Shown: positions 1 through 11,872 of the stretch, in pieces
Numbering within the stretch: the first letter of the stretch is position 1
Layout of the letters: every line of letters begins with the position of its first letter
NCBI GenBank assembly: GCA_034387635.1
Contig: JAOANU010000003.1
Span: forward strand, 744,001-808,000
From: Rhodosporidiobolus odoratus
Taxonomy: Eukaryota > Basidiomycota > Microbotryomycetes > Sporidiobolales > Sporidiobolaceae
Reading direction: 5' to 3'
DNA length: 64,000 bases
The notes under the pieces: generated by a model
What the model saw: the letters and a program-made list of their open reading frames with translations, nothing else
Database searches by the model: none
What the model was told of the DNA's origin: nothing
Program-made: the position numbers and the translations under genes

Positions 1-24
1 CAGCACTACACGAGAGAAGCATAG

Positions 25-732
25 GCGGTGAGCGACGAGATGCTTCAAGTCGCTAAGACGTTCGTCTGTCGGTGCAGCCGCCTCGAAAGCCTCGTCTTCA
101 AGTTGTTCGTTCCCGCGAAGGAGCCCGTTGAAGCCATCCTCCTTTCCATCTCCTCCCGTCATTTCACTCGCCTCTTTCTCGGTTGCGCCTACTACGTCAA
201 CTTCGAGCCCGCTCCTGTCATGAGCATCCTGTCGAGCCTGACCTCCCTTCGTATTTTCGAAGGCATGATGTTGCTCGAGATGGCGGACGGCGGCCCCTCA
301 ACCATGTCGCCAAGCGCCACTCTACACCTCGAAGAACTCGATCTCAATTTGAGTTCAGACTTAGCCCACGAGGGCGCTATGGCCTGTCTCGGCGCTTTAG
401 AAGCGGCTCTCGACCCGACCACGCTTCGACGCTGTCAAGTTGAGATTGCGCCCAGCGTGACTGCATTCATCCACTTTCTCGCAATCTGTCCCTCCCTCGG
501 CAGTCTGATCCTTTCCTACCGCGAAACAACCACGTTGTCCAAAACTCTCCCCTCGATACTTCCGATTCTTCTTTCTTTCCCCAGCCTTTCCAGCCTAACG
601 TTCAGCCGTGACAAACTCAATCTTAGGGAGGGAACAGCGGAACTACCGTCGCCCATCTCGCCTCTCGATTTCCTCGAGGCCTTGCCATCCTCGATCAAAG
701 ACGTCCTTCTCACCGGTACCTACTTCAACTGA
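25..732 (+). CDS. Leucine-rich-repeat-like protein, 3' part
   Basis: This open frame starts just after an in-frame TAG at 22-24, which also ends in AG and may be a 3' splice site. It is therefore probably the last exon of a gene whose 5' part lies outside the window. The roughly 230 residues have the irregular leucine spacing of fungal F-box/LRR proteins, for example LTSLRIFEG, LHLEELDLNLSS and LDPTTLRRCQVEI, with no F-box in the visible part. Such proteins often serve as substrate adaptors of SCF ubiquitin ligases, but that role is only an inference here. The stop is the TGA at 730-732. A GTACCT donor-like site at 714 could extend the protein, but no in-frame continuation was found. Confidence 0.55.
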   Translation, partial: AVSDEMLQVAKTFVCRCSRLESLVFKLFVPAKEPVEAILLSISSRHFTRLFLGCAYYVNFEPAPVMSILSSLTSLRIFEGMMLLEMADGGPSTMSPSATLHLEELDLNLSSDLAHEGAMACLGALEAALDPTTLRRCQVEIAPSVTAFIHFLAICPSLGSLILSYRETTTLSKTLPSILPILLSFPSLSSLTFSRDKLNLREGTAELPSPISPLDFLEALPSSIKDVLLTGTYFN

Positions 733-1132
733 TCTACCCCGCCGACCCTTCCGACCCTTCCTATCACCTATCTCAACGCAATCCTCCCCGTCCATCAGGG
801 CATGGTGCTCTGCTTCGGCCAGAAAGAAGAAACCGCGGCGATTAACCGTGCCATGGTTGCGAAGCTTCCCATATCGGAACAGGGATCTGCTACTTGAGTC
901 AGGCTGTGTTGGGTTCCGCGGTACGTGGTGAGTCCAGTCTTCTCTCGTGGAACACTTGGCTTGACATGCAGCTCGATTACTATACAGGGATCTCGGATCA
1001 ATCTCACGAGATGACCTTCCGACATGCTTCTGTTTCTCCGCCTTCGACGACCTCGATACTGTAGCAGCCAAAAAGCGGTGACGAATGGACAATGAGTACA
1101 ATTCTCTCATTACCTCCTCGGGTGTGCTGGCT
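733..1132. other. Gap between two convergent genes
   Basis: Short overlapping frames occur on both strands here, but none has supporting splice sites or a family resemblance. The stretch probably holds the 3' ends of the flanking genes. Confidence 0.4.
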
Positions 1133-2082
1133 CTACCGGTGAGGAGGGTCGTAATGGTCTTCGTCGTCACTGCTGCCCCACGGTTCGTTCTCGCGCCCCC
1201 CTTTAGTTGACGTTTTCCTTCTCGCGTTTAGGAGATGCTTGTTGTAGCGCAAGAGCTGGGGCGATTTTCTGCCAGTCTGGGTGATAGACTCGGACAGGTC
1301 TCGCTCATCTGGACTCATGCTGGCGCTTTCAGACCGCCGAGGCGCAATCCGAGCCTTTTGAAGCTCGTCTCTGTGAGAACGTTGCCAATGTGAACCTCGG
1401 GCTATTGATGGTGTGGCAAAGAGCTGTACGTACTCGATGTAAGTTAGCTCCAACTCAATCATCTTGACATCCTCATGGTATTCATGCCACCTCTTCGACC
1501 CCGCCACTTGCGAGCGTCGATCTCTGAAGAGATGTTCGGAGATTCAGCGCCACTTACACACTGGACGCTGCTTGAAGTAGGGCAAGAAGGTAGATCTAAC
1601 GCACTGCAGCATCACCGCGCGCTGTGCAATCAGGTCCCGCCGCTCGGTCTTCAGTGCTCCGACGAGCTGTTTCCTGGACCGGCCCGATGATGAGTCTGTG
1701 TGCAGTCAGGAGGAAACATGAGAACTGGTTACGCACTTTGCTTCGTCTGATGCGCTCTCCGCCCGTTTGATCATTTCCCGCACCTTGCTCGCGCTGGCAA
1801 ACGATATCTTCAGCCTCTAGGCTCAACCACGGACCTATAGATGCAGGGAGAGACGCACTCAGCGATGTGACAGTAGTTTTGCGCTTTTCGCAAGTTTGAC
1901 TTCAACCGGTTCAAACTCGGATTGACCTCGTCCTCCGAATCAGAGGCCTGGTACTTTGGTAGCTCAGTGTCTAAAAGGTTGTCGCAGGTACTGTATGGTA
2001 TCAAAGCATGTGCATCAGCTCAAATGTAAGCCGAACCGTGAAGTCAGTGAGCGACTCACCGAGCAGACGACGTGGATGCCAT
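1133..2082 (-). CDS. Unrecognised multi-exon gene
   Basis: This gene was assembled from splice signals. Exon 1 is 2082-2060, starting at an ATG read as MASTSSAR. Exon 2 is 1990-1859, exon 3 is 1821-1737 and exon 4 is 1666-1605. Junctions 1-2 and 3-4 use GTGAGT and GTGCGT donors with CAG acceptors, and the frame stays open across all four. The product begins with an acidic segment (ASDSEDEVNPS) followed by a helical, charged region (LKTERRDLIAQRAVMLQ). Beyond 1605 a very short exon near 1555-1548 seems needed to reach the frame around 1500-1440 (KRWHEYHEDVKMIELELTY). The 3' end is uncertain, and the stop at 1133 is that of the longest continuing frame. I recognise no family. Confidence is fair for exons 1-4 and low beyond them. 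Confidence 0.45.
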
Positions 2083-3372
2083 GGTGGTTTGGAGGGTCAA
2101 GGACACGATACCGGCCGTTCGACCGCTGAGCAACTTTTAAGAAGGAACAAGAGGAAGATCGAAGGAACATGCTCGCTTTGTTGCCCACGGAGAAGAACCG
2201 CCGGCCGTCCGCGGAATGGCTGTGCCCGGGTGTACCGAACCCGCCGAGGAGGGTCAGAGGCTGCGAGGCGTTGGCGAAGCGCACACGGCCGGACCTATAG
2301 AGCTAGGTTAGTTCGCGAGGTGTGCAGCCAATGAGCAACGGCACAGAAAAGGGGAAGAGGGGAATGGGGGAGGGGATCGGGAGATCGAGCGGCGCCCGGA
2401 CGGCACTTGGACGGCCCATGCGCTTCGGGGCCTCGTGACGGGCGCGATAACCTGGTCCCAGGGAGCGAGCCGATCTGTACCTTCTGTGCCAGCAACAGCC
2501 TCACTTCCCACGCAATGTAGACCCCGAGTTGAGAAGGTCAAGCGAACTTGGCAGCCACACCACACCAGCCGCTCATGCAGGTATTGTAGCCTCTTTCAGC
2601 TAGCAAGCCTGCGCAAAGCACATCGGTGCGAGAGCTTTAGCCAGAGCCTGATCGTCTACGGGCAGCCGAGGCTTCGTACGCTCCTGTTTCCGGCTAATAT
2701 AATAACGTCTCGGGCGAGTCTCGGGTCATCTCTGTTGTCCTTGCCCCACAGTGCGCCAGACGACAGGTCTGTACCGCCCGTCTTGCTGAATTTGAGAATA
2801 GTCGGGATCAAGGTACCATCGAGCGAGGGAGCCAACTAGGACTTAGCCTGCAAGCACGATGTCAATACGCACACGAATGAATCGGGACACATCGAGTCAA
2901 CCTTGCGGGCTGTCGAGTTAGCGAGAAGCGGAAAGAGGGTGCAAGGTTCCGACGTAAAATTCGAAAGACTGCTTTTTCCACGTTGGCAGTATCGAGGGTT
3001 GCACAGGGCATTGCGATGCAACCGCACTAAGTGAAGGCACTATTTTGGGTCAAAAGGTAGAACAACGAGACCCTCCCCGTCGGCGAAACGATTCCGTCGA
3101 GGATTAGACGAAAGGGTACGGGGGACGGCGAAGGCGACAGGGATGTAAGGGACTCTAGTGTAGATACAGAAGGGCACTGCTGATTCGTGGGTACGTGAGG
3201 AGAGCGAGGGTATCGGCGTCCTGGCGCCTTTTTATTGTGACGAAGGGGGATGGAACCAGATGGAAGTAACGAAAGAAGTGGAGGAATTGATGACAAACAG
3301 GAAGAGAGTGGCAGAGGCAAGATGATAGCGCTGAAGCGTCCGTTGATGAATCGTGAGTCGTCGATGCTAAGG
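2083..3372. other. 1.3-kb gap upstream of a gene and downstream of another
   Basis: This is the promoter side of the gene starting at 2082 and the 3' side of the large gene ending at 3373. Frames such as 2435-2839 (+) and 3250-4110 (+) are open, but they have no protein-like composition or splice support, and the second is a shadow of real exons on the other strand. I see no RNA gene or repeat. Confidence 0.4.
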
Positions 3373-6300
3373 CTACAAGGTCGAAGGATCGAGAGTCGAA
3401 GTGAAGGGAGGTTGTCGGGAAATGTCATGCATCTGGAAGACGCCGCCGGGCGTGCCGGTCTCGGAGGGGCCGTTCGAGAGCACGCCAGGATTGATGGAAG
3501 TGACTGCAACGTATCGAGGGTGAGCTCCGCGCCTCTGCGAGAATATCAGCGACAGAGAGTACTTACAAGCTGGATTGTATCCACTGGCGACGTTCTCCAG
3601 CGCGCTCATCACAGCCGCGGGTGGCGCAGCGAACGAGAACGCGTTCGGCGGAGCGGCGTCGAAAGGCTGCCCTTCTGCAGAGGCGAGCGCAGCGTAATGC
3701 TGATGCAGAGCAGCCTGTTGTTGCATTTCGAGCGAGGCGCCATCGACCTCCATGTCCAGCTGCTCGTCGTTGCGCATTGCCGGCCAGACCGAATCCGAAA
3801 GCGACTGCGAAGGGAGAGGGGCGAAAGCTGCCTCGAGAGCCGACCCCGGGGTGCCGAGACCGCTCAAGCCGCTGTGGGACCCCCCGGAACCGTTGACTGT
3901 TGCTGGAAGGAAATGCCCGTTGGTGGCAGTTTCGAAGACACCCGAATTGCTCAGGTCTTGCGAGCGGTTCAGGGAAGACACAGAGGCTTCGGGGCTGGAG
4001 CGCCGCGAGCTGTCGCCGGAAAGATGCGGCTTGATCTCCTCATCGAGCTGATGATCACGGAGCCTGATGGTACCGGCGGCGACGGCAGCGAACGCCGCGG
4101 GATCTACTGACATAAAAGCTGAGCTCTCATCCCTGCAAGCGATAGAAGGTGGAAACGCACCGTCCGTCTCGTTCGGCGATGCCACCAGAAACTTGGTTGT
4201 CGCGCGAAGTTGGTTCACACGGTTGCCCATCTGGAAGGTAGCAACGGCTTCGACTTCAACGGTTTGGCCGTGCGCCGATTGGGGCACCTCGCCGGAGAGG
4301 ATGTTGTCCTCCCAGCTAAGCCAGGCCGGAAGACTTGGCGACATGAAGGAAGCGTCGATGGCCGCGCTGGAGCATTGCGGGTCCCAGACACGTGGAGCCC
4401 ACGCCCAAGGCATACCGATGAAGGCGACCGGCGGCGCGACGCCCTTGATGCAGCGGACGAACTCGCGGAAGATCCACTTCTTGTCCGGGATCTTCTTGGC
4501 CTCGACGGTCCAGATATGGTTTCCTTTTGACTACGGGTCGGGTCGAAACAAGACATCAGTCGGTGTTATCCGAAGAAGCATAGAATAGCAGGCGCACCTT
4601 GGCCTTTTTGCCGTCATCATTAAATCGAGAGATGTACGGCTGAGCCCATAGGTACTGTCGAATCTTCTTGACAGGCACCTCGTGTTCGAAGACAGCCGAC
4701 TGCGCAACGCGCTCGGCGAAGGCAGTGGTGAAGGCTTGAATGCGGAACTTGAAGGGACGGAAGTCATGGCTTTGATCGAGTTTCTCCATCTTCTTCGCCA
4801 TGAGCGTTTGATGTATCGGCTCGCCCTTCAAGTCGGTAGCTTCGACTGTAGGAGAATAGTCGCGTCAGTAAACCGTGCCTGAGCGAGCTTCTCCTCATGG
4901 CGTGAACAAGAACGTACGATTCGAGCAGATGTCGGCGAGGAACTCAAGGAAGACTGGATCCATCTTGACCTTGAGATCTAGCTCGACGCCGGCACTCGCC
5001 GCCCCCATCTGACTCGAGGTCTTGGCTCTTGCCGGACCATCTCCGCTGACATCGATGTCGTGATCGAGGTCTGCGCCTTCTTCGTCGCCCTCTTCGTCCT
5101 CATCTCGCTCGAAGCTCTGGTAGACGGAACTCGCAGAACTCGCCGCCCGTGATCGAGATTCGAGAAGCGTCTGGTAGCCGGATCCTGAGGCAGCGCGGGA
5201 TCGGGAGCCGGACGAAGCGTAGCCGGATTGCGATGCGGCGCGGGAGCGAGCTGGGCGGACGGGGCCGGTGGTGACTTGTGGTGCAGCGGCAAAAGTGGGC
5301 GCAGTGAGCGTCGGAGGAGAGACTGTTGCTGGCGGAAGGCCGACGGAGAACGCGGATGGGTCGATCGAGTCGGGCTGGGACGGGTGAGGCGGAGGAGCGG
5401 GAGCGTAGGCGTGGTTGGGAAGCTGCAGCAAGGCAGTGTCACCACCGTTCGCGGGGTTAAAGCCTTGGGCAAGGTGATTTGGGCTGACGGAGGGTGGGCC
5501 GGAGGGGTTGAGGTTCTGACTTTGCTGCTGCAGAGGAACGCCACCAGGCGGAAGTGGCAGTACCGGTACGAGCGTGATCGGACCGTTGCCGCCAAGTGCC
5601 GAAGAAGTTTGAAGCTGCATCGCATATGCCTGAGCTTGCTGAGGCGTCGCGAAAAGAAGCTGACCGTTCGCAAGCTGCTGAGGCGGCGGAACTTGTTGCG
5701 AAGGCGGAAGGAGGGTTGGCTGGGGCGTTGACAGTGCCTGAGGAGGTACTGGCGGGTTCGGAAGGTTCTGCGGCACGCCCGCCGAGACTTCTTGCATCTG
5801 CTGATGGAGACGCTCCCTGGCGACTCGAAGCTGATCCTCGTGCAACATCTGCTGGTACTGCTCCGCTTCCCGCCTCGCCTGTTCTGCTCTTTGCTGCTGC
5901 TGCGCTGCCTCCGCTTCAGCGTCCGCCCGCGCTCGCGCTTCCGCCTCCATCTGCGCTCGCATATCTTCCTCCGCTCGAGCACGCTGTGCAACTTCCGCCC
6001 GGGCGCGATCCGCTTCGGCCTGCAGCTGAGCTTGAGCACGAGCGTGGGCTTCGGCCTGCGCCTGCGCTTGAAGCTGCGCTTGCTGAAGCTGTGCTTGTTG
6101 ATGCAGCTGGGCGGTTTGGGCGTGCGCTGCTGCGGCTGGGCGAGCGGCAGCAGCTTGGGACGAGAGCGGAACATCGGGAGTCGACAGCGAGTGCAGGAGA
6201 GGGGGAGGATGGTTGGCGAGGAAGGCTGAGTGAGAGCGTTCTGGGTCGACGGGGGTGACCGGAGTAGCAGGAGATTCGAGCTCCATCGTCGAGAAAGGGC

Positions 6301-7837
6301 GCTGAGAGAGAGACCATAATCAGGACGAGAACGTCCAACAGCGACGGGTGGAAAAGAGAGAACAGCTCACCTTTGATCCGGCTACGGACGTGGAAGCTCC
6401 CAACGAATGCCGCCTCATCGATCGCCTATCCCCCATAATTCGCTTCAGCTCCTCGTAAGCGCCCTCGATCCCCTTCCAGATCTCCTCCTCATCGTTCCCC
6501 GACTCTTTCGCACTCGTAGACAGCGCAGCCTCCATGATCGGAAGGCGCTTCTGAAGCAGCAAAATGGCCGCCGAAACTTGGTCGTTGTACCCGCGCATGC
6601 GATCGTCCGCCAGCGTCGAGTTTGCCGTCGAAGGTCGGACCGGTAGGGCCGGCTGCTGCTGCTGCAGGCTTTCGAAAGACATGCCGCCGCCGAAAGCGGG
6701 GCCCAGCGCGGTAGGCGTACTGCTCATCGGTGCTGCGCCCATGCCCGCCCCTTGCTGCAGCGGCGTAATGAGCATCGTCTCATCCTCTGCATGCGAGAAG
6801 TCGCTGAAGAACCGATGCGACTCGGCTGCGCTGGGAGGTGCTTCCGAATTGGCACTTGCGAGCGGCGATCCAGCGAGATTGTCCAGACCTTGCGTCTTGA
6901 GGGTCAAGATATGCGCTGGTGCAGAATGCACACGCTGAGGAGCAACGGGCGAGGCAGGGGGAAGACCCAGTCCGAAGTTTGTGGGCGTTTCGGAGCTGGC
7001 GGAAAGAGGCGGGGGAGTTCCGCTGTGTGCGGCGGGAGATGGGGTAGAGAGGTAGAGCGGCAAAGGCGGAACGGACGCCTGCGTCTGCGACGCAGACAGA
7101 GAGGGTCGAGAGGGATGGGCGTAGGGATGATGCCGTGGCGGCGGAGCAAGGGTCGGGGCGGGATGTGAAGGAGGTGGCAGGCTCGACTGGGAGATCTGAG
7201 ATGCAAGACTTGTCGAACTTGTCGAACTTGTCGAGTAGTAGAAGGCGGACGGGGGAGGAATGGCGGGTGTAGAGGTGCCGCTTGACGAAGGTCCCGACTG
7301 CGGCGGGGTTGGGAAGGTGAGGTCGACATCCGAGACGAGCTGACCAGCCCCCGCCATCGCCTGACCGCCCTGCATGCCTTGACTTGAACCCGCTAGGGCC
7401 TGACTCGCACCCAGGTTCGCCCCTCCTGCACCGTTCATGCCCACCGCATTTGCCAGGGCCAGCGCTGCCGACATCCCATAGGCGGAACCGTCTGCCGAAC
7501 CGGTGCCGCTGAGATCGCTGCGTACCCCCGTCGAAAAAGTCGAACCGGTCGGCGATATTACCGAGTTGGCGGCAGAGAATGGGGATCCCGCTTGCACCGC
7601 GGAGGTGAGGTTTGCGAGCGCTTCAGGCGAGATGTTGATGGCGGGGGAAGCGGCAGAGGCTGGAGAGGCAGTGTTCAGTGGAGTTGAAGGGATTGTGGAA
7701 GGGTAGGTCGGATGCGAGGCGGTCTGCAGCTGCTGGGCAGCTTGCAGGTTGCTATGAGAATATTGCGGGGATTGCTGGGCGAGAATAGGATGAACGCCGG
7801 AGGTCGGGTCGGCGTAGACGTTGTGGTCGGCACTCAT
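3373..7837 (-). CDS. Large conserved basidiomycete protein, regulator-like composition
   Basis: Five exons join in frame: 7837-6371, 6301-4918, 4845-4598, 4530-3567 and 3503-3373. They give 1,397 residues. Residues 1-490 are Ser/Pro/Ala/Gln-rich. A Gln/Ala/Arg-rich coiled-coil segment (about 520-660) follows, then Ser-Arg repeats of the SRSRAAS type and an acidic patch. The best-conserved part is exons 2-4. It begins FLEFLADICSN, LEATDLKGEPIHQTLMAKK and continues through DFRPFKFRIQAF, KKIRQYLWAQPYISRFN and PWAWAPRVWDPQCS. From memory, this block recurs in unnamed proteins of other basidiomycetes. I know no established function. Low-complexity arms around one conserved globular block suggest a transcriptional or signalling regulator, but no known DNA-binding motif is visible. 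The start is the first ATG after a long 5' stretch and gives MSADHNVYADP. Confidence 0.85.
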
Positions 7838-9746
7838 GACGCGAGTAGGAGTAAAGAGACTCGGGGCGGGGCCGGAGGGAGGTTGCTCTGGTGCACGGCG
7901 GAGGAGCGGAGGATAAAGTTGACAACAGCGAACAGCGGCCTGAGGCGCTTGAGAGCGGTTGGAGTGAATCCGGATCACTTGTTCGTGCTCTTCTGTGCGA
8001 TTCAAAATCAGATTTGAGGTGTGTGTCGTGAGGAGAAGGTGGAGATTGTTTATGGAAGTGATCGAGGGCAACCAATTCAGCTCCAGTCTCGCCCGGGGGA
8101 AGACGAAAGAGCTCACCAGTGAATCCCGTACCCCCTTAGAGCAATCTTTACCAACTCGTATTGGCGTAGAGCGTTGTAGAGTGGGGCAGGGATCGAATGC
8201 TGTAGCGAGCAGGGAGAGGAGAGTGGAGAGAGGAATGTGGGCCGCGTATGGCAAAGGGTGACAGCGACGAGCCCTGTGTGTACTAAGCTCTATTGAGTGT
8301 CTTGTAGGGAATAGACTGAGTAGAGTAACTGCAATGTATGCGAATGATTTCCGCTGGTCAACCTCATGGTTGGGTTGGATTCGTCTCCACTTCCTCCCCA
8401 AATACACTGCTCTCTTTCTATACAGGCAAAGTGGCTCACTCCGATGCACTCATCCCTTCACAGCGGCCTCCCTTCCTCCCCCTCCCTTCTGGGACTAAGG
8501 CACCCGAGTTCCGCGTCCTCAGCAGACATTTTCGCATCCCTTGAACTGGCTCTTCGTCGCCCAATGCTGGGTTGAACACCTTCAATCTGGTACGCACACT
8601 CATCACATGCACCTCCCAGCCAAATTCGGCGAGCTAACTTGGACCTCCCCCCGCAGGCTTGTCTTCCCGCCTTTTCGACCTCCGAGCTTTCCCTTCGCTT
8701 CGACCCAACTCGCTCTACCACAAAACCCGCTGCACTCCGTCAGACAACCCTACGACTGTGCGCCGCGTAGTCCATCTTGGCTGCAAGCTCGCTGAGGAGC
8801 AATGCGGTCAGCCTCGATGTCTCGGACCCCAACTCTCGCCGTTGCGACGTCTCGTCGAGTTCCGATGGTTCACTGAACAGGCTCAGCATTGTGGGCGTAA
8901 GAGGGATACCACGGCGAACGCCAACTAGACGTCCGGCTGCCTTTCACTTCTTCCGCTACTCTATCTTCCCGTCCCCGTCCCTAATACACTACATTCTAGC
9001 TTCACCATTTCCCTCCATGCCACCCATCCCCTTCTGCGCTCTATACCTAGACAGTCCAGCTCTGCCCTTTCCGTGGCTTAGCGGGGATTCAGAGACGCCA
9101 GAGCAAACCCTTACAGGCGCATTAGAAGCGATTCCCTGGCTCGTTCACATGAGCACGCCGCTTTCTCAAAAGAGGAGCGGTGCTTCGGGGACCCGTTGTC
9201 AGACGTGACCAAACATCTCTTGTATGTTGTAGACGTTCTACGAGGTCTTGACCCGTGGAATAAGCTCCGACTTTGCCATTCTCTTTTTCCCGCCTGTGTT
9301 TGGATCCGGACGTTGTCGCGGCTGCTAGGGCTAGCACTTATCCTGCAAATAGACTGTACTCCCCTGCTCCCTGGGCATAGCGGGAGCTGCGACTCTCGCT
9401 GGTCGCTGTTCTATGTCCCGCGTCGAGCGAAACGAGAAAAGGGTGAAACCGTGAAAGACTCGTTACGACGCTGCATAGTCCTCGGCACGACAGTAGCCTT
9501 ACCCTCGCACTTCCCGGACAGGCGAGTGTTGCTGGCTCCCCAACCGTTAGGATAAGAGGCTCGAGAACGCCTTCTCTTTCCTCGCATCCGTTAAATTCTA
9601 AGCCTCTTCTTCGACAATGCATGAGCATAGAGAAAGGAAACCGGGCCATGTATAGCAGATCTATAATCCTCACATCGGGTACTACCAAAGCAACTACCAA
9701 TCCACGAATGCTCGCAAACAACGAAACCCATTTTGTTTTCGTACCC
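7838..9746. other. 1.9-kb intergenic region
   Basis: This long 5' region of the large gene starting at 7837 lies next to the 3' end of the gene at 9747. Open frames, for example 8777-9208 (+), have no coding character I can support. The length suggests extended upstream regulation or a non-coding 5' exon of the large gene, which is an inference only. Confidence 0.45.
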
Positions 9747-10916
9747 TCAATCGCAGTCATAGAACAGATCTTGAGTTGACGCCATCGTACGAGAGTAAGA
9801 GAATTCGGGGCCGAGCGTGATAGGAGGCGAGAGGGTCCTGGGCAACAAAGTAGGAGTAGTCGGGGTTGACGAAGGAATTGGCCATTCGAAGCCGAAGGAG
9901 GAAAGTGAGGTAGGAGAGGCGATGGGGAGGGAGGCGAACCGGGGGTCCAGTAGAGACTCGAACGAGCTGGTCGCGCGCAGCTGAGGAGGGGTCGGCGCGC
10001 GAGAGAGGAAAGTTTTGTTCGGGGGGGAGTAGGATCCGTTGTCGTCGGACAGGAAGTCGAACAATTGACGATGCTCTTCGTAGTTCACCCTGGCGGCTTT
10101 TGGAGTGTGAGGGACGTCCTTAGAGTCGGTCCATGTCGGGTCATCCTCGTCGTCGACTTCAGTCATTTCCGGCGAGCGAGAGAAGCGAGGCGACGAGATG
10201 GAGAAAGCGTCGGCCCAATCCGAGTTGTTGTAGAAGTCGTCGTTTCGGCGAGCGGCGAAGACAGTGTTGCGCTTAGGAGAGGCGGTAGTGGGCGACCAGG
10301 AGATGCCTCGGCGCGCTCGCGAGGGAAGGCTGCTTTCGTCGAAGGAATGGCGTTCCCGGTTTGGTCGCGAGTGAGCGTTGGGGGATGGCCCGGACGAAGG
10401 GGAGAGGAAGTCGAGGCCAAAGTCGAGATCGAGGGGACGAGCCGGGGGGAGAAAGAAGTTGCGGCCAAGATGGGGCGTCAGAGGGGGCGAGGGTGAAAAG
10501 GTGGAGGCGAGGGAGAACGGCGAGCCGAGCGAGCTGGTGGGCGTAGCTGTGGATAGACAATCATCAGTCACGACTTTGAAGGAGACAGAGTGAATCAACG
10601 TACTGGCACGAGATCGCTTCCTCTTGATAGTGGCCATCGCTGCAAACTTCCACGGTCGCTTGCCCTCGTCTTCATCATCAGAGTCGTCGCTGAACCAGCT
10701 GACGACGCTCATGCTGCGAGGCAGCAACTCTGGACACGCTGGAGGACCGGCGACGGTGGACGACCGGGAGCGTCGCATGGTGCCGTTGAAGCGGGAGAAG
10801 AAGTTGGCCTTGGTGGCGGAAGGGTTGCGTTGAAGCGAAGGCCGGGGCGTAGGCGGCGCTGCAAGCGCGGCAGGAAAGGTGACCTTGACGGGTGTCGTCT
10901 CGCAGGTACTCAACAT
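9747..10916 (-). CDS. Ser/Pro-rich protein of unknown function
   Basis: Two exons, 10916-10604 and 10546-9747, are joined across a 57-base intron with a GTACGT donor, a CTGAT branch site and a CACAG acceptor. They encode 370 residues. The protein is rich in Ser, Pro and Arg. It has a basic N-terminal stretch (FFSRFNGTMRRSRS), an acidic patch (WFSDDSDDEDEGKRPWKF), and several SP/TP pairs that would suit proline-directed kinases. The intron length is a multiple of three, so unspliced RNA would also be open. I see no signal peptide, membrane segment or known domain. A second Ser/Pro-rich gene starts 956 bases away on the other strand (11873). The two may share control, but no clear homology between them is visible. 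Confidence 0.75.
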   Translation of the reverse strand: MLSTCETTPVKVTFPAALAAPPTPRPSLQRNPSATKANFFSRFNGTMRRSRSSTVAGPPACPELLPRSMSVVSWFSDDSDDEDEGKRPWKFAAMATIKRKRSRASTLIHSVSFKVVTDDCLSTATPTSSLGSPFSLASTFSPSPPLTPHLGRNFFLPPARPLDLDFGLDFLSPSSGPSPNAHSRPNRERHSFDESSLPSRARRGISWSPTTASPKRNTVFAARRNDDFYNNSDWADAFSISSPRFSRSPEMTEVDDEDDPTWTDSKDVPHTPKAARVNYEEHRQLFDFLSDDNGSYSPPNKTFLSRAPTPPQLRATSSFESLLDPRFASLPIASPTSLSSFGFEWPIPSSTPTTPTLLPRTLSPPITLGPEFSYSRTMASTQDLFYDCD

Positions 10917-11872
10917 GATGTCGAAAGAAGGGGGACTCGGGTTGGTGGGGAAGAGGCGGAGTGGGGAGAGATAAGAGAGAGAAAGAAGCGAGAGACGCAG
11001 AGCAGAGCGCTGTGGAGCGAGACATCAAGGTTTGTAGTCGACAGGAGGTGATTCCCATGGGCCTAGTTGAGCAGGAATGGACTCTGTGAAGCAGCAGGAG
11101 AGTCGGCGAACTCGGATTCCTGCAAGAAATTTTGCATTCCCTCCTGCAATACGTAGCGATTATTGTTGAGTCGAGCCTCTCTTCGCCTCGCTGTCTCGGT
11201 AAGTCGCTCGGTAGAAGTCTGGCTGAGTCGAGGCTGTGCTGTGCTCGGTGTAGTTGAGTGAACAAGAGATGGCGGATGGCGAGAGTCGAGATGAGGATGT
11301 CAAAGTGCGCTCAAATGCGGGAAGTCGAGGAAGTGCCAGAACCGTGGACTAGGAGGATATAGCGAGTCGCGCGTAGACAGCATAGTCGCATTGAAGTATC
11401 GAAGTAAGCAGGTCGAAGGCAACCTCAACAACGATCTCGTCAATACACCAAGATGCCTCCCTCTTCCCCCTCGTTCCCCTGGTCTGTTGACTGCTATGCC
11501 AAGCTCTACCGTCTACAGGAGTAGCGAGCACTCCCGCCCCGTTGGACCAGTGCCGCCCGACGCCGTGACCGAGTAGATGGCTCGTTCAACCATTCGCTTT
11601 CCACCCAGGAACGTCCTCGAGATTCCTGCACAAGTCCGACTAGGAGCACAGTCTCACTCTGTCTCGGTCCGACTCCCTCACGGCCATTCCTGCCATCCGC
11701 ACTCTCGCCTCGACGTTCCTGCGCAGGACCCGTCTCAGCGTGCAAATTGCATCGAGGGAACGTCCTGCGACTCTGTTCCTTCAACCGCTTGCTTAAGGCG
11801 TTCGTCCTCTCCCTTTCTCTCCTCTCTCCCCCTCTCTACACTCACCTACCCCTTCATACCTACGCGCTCACT
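10917..11872. promoter_or_regulatory. Shared upstream region of two divergent genes
   Basis: This 956-base region separates the starts at 10916 (-) and 11873 (+). It must hold both promoters. A pyrimidine-rich run (about 11800-11870) directly precedes the ATG at 11873, as is common in fungal 5' leaders. No specific factor site is claimed. Confidence 0.5.

Noticed and set aside
1905..1925. GGTTCAAACTC resembling a tRNA B box
   Set aside because: It deviates at a key position, there is no A box or cloverleaf nearby, and it lies in exon 2 of a predicted gene.
3250..4110. 286-residue plus-strand open frame
   Set aside because: It lies over well-supported minus-strand exons of the large gene and has the arginine/glycine composition of a shadow frame.
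4978..6174. 398-residue minus-strand open frame
   Set aside because: It is a +1 shadow of the Gln/Ala-rich exon; the alternative frame joins in phase with the flanking exons.
7204..7235. Short tandem repeat with a CTTGTCGAA unit
   Set aside because: It is an in-frame repeat encoding STSSTSS in a disordered part of a protein and is not a separate element.
7838..8449. Upstream extension of the large regulator-like protein to 8449
   Set aside because: The frame is open, but its composition is irregular and the MSADHN start at 7837 is more plausible. It is probably 5' leader.
8777..9208. Possible 143-residue plus-strand gene in the 1.9-kb gap
   Set aside because: No splice sites, no domain pattern and an ordinary length for chance frames at this GC content.
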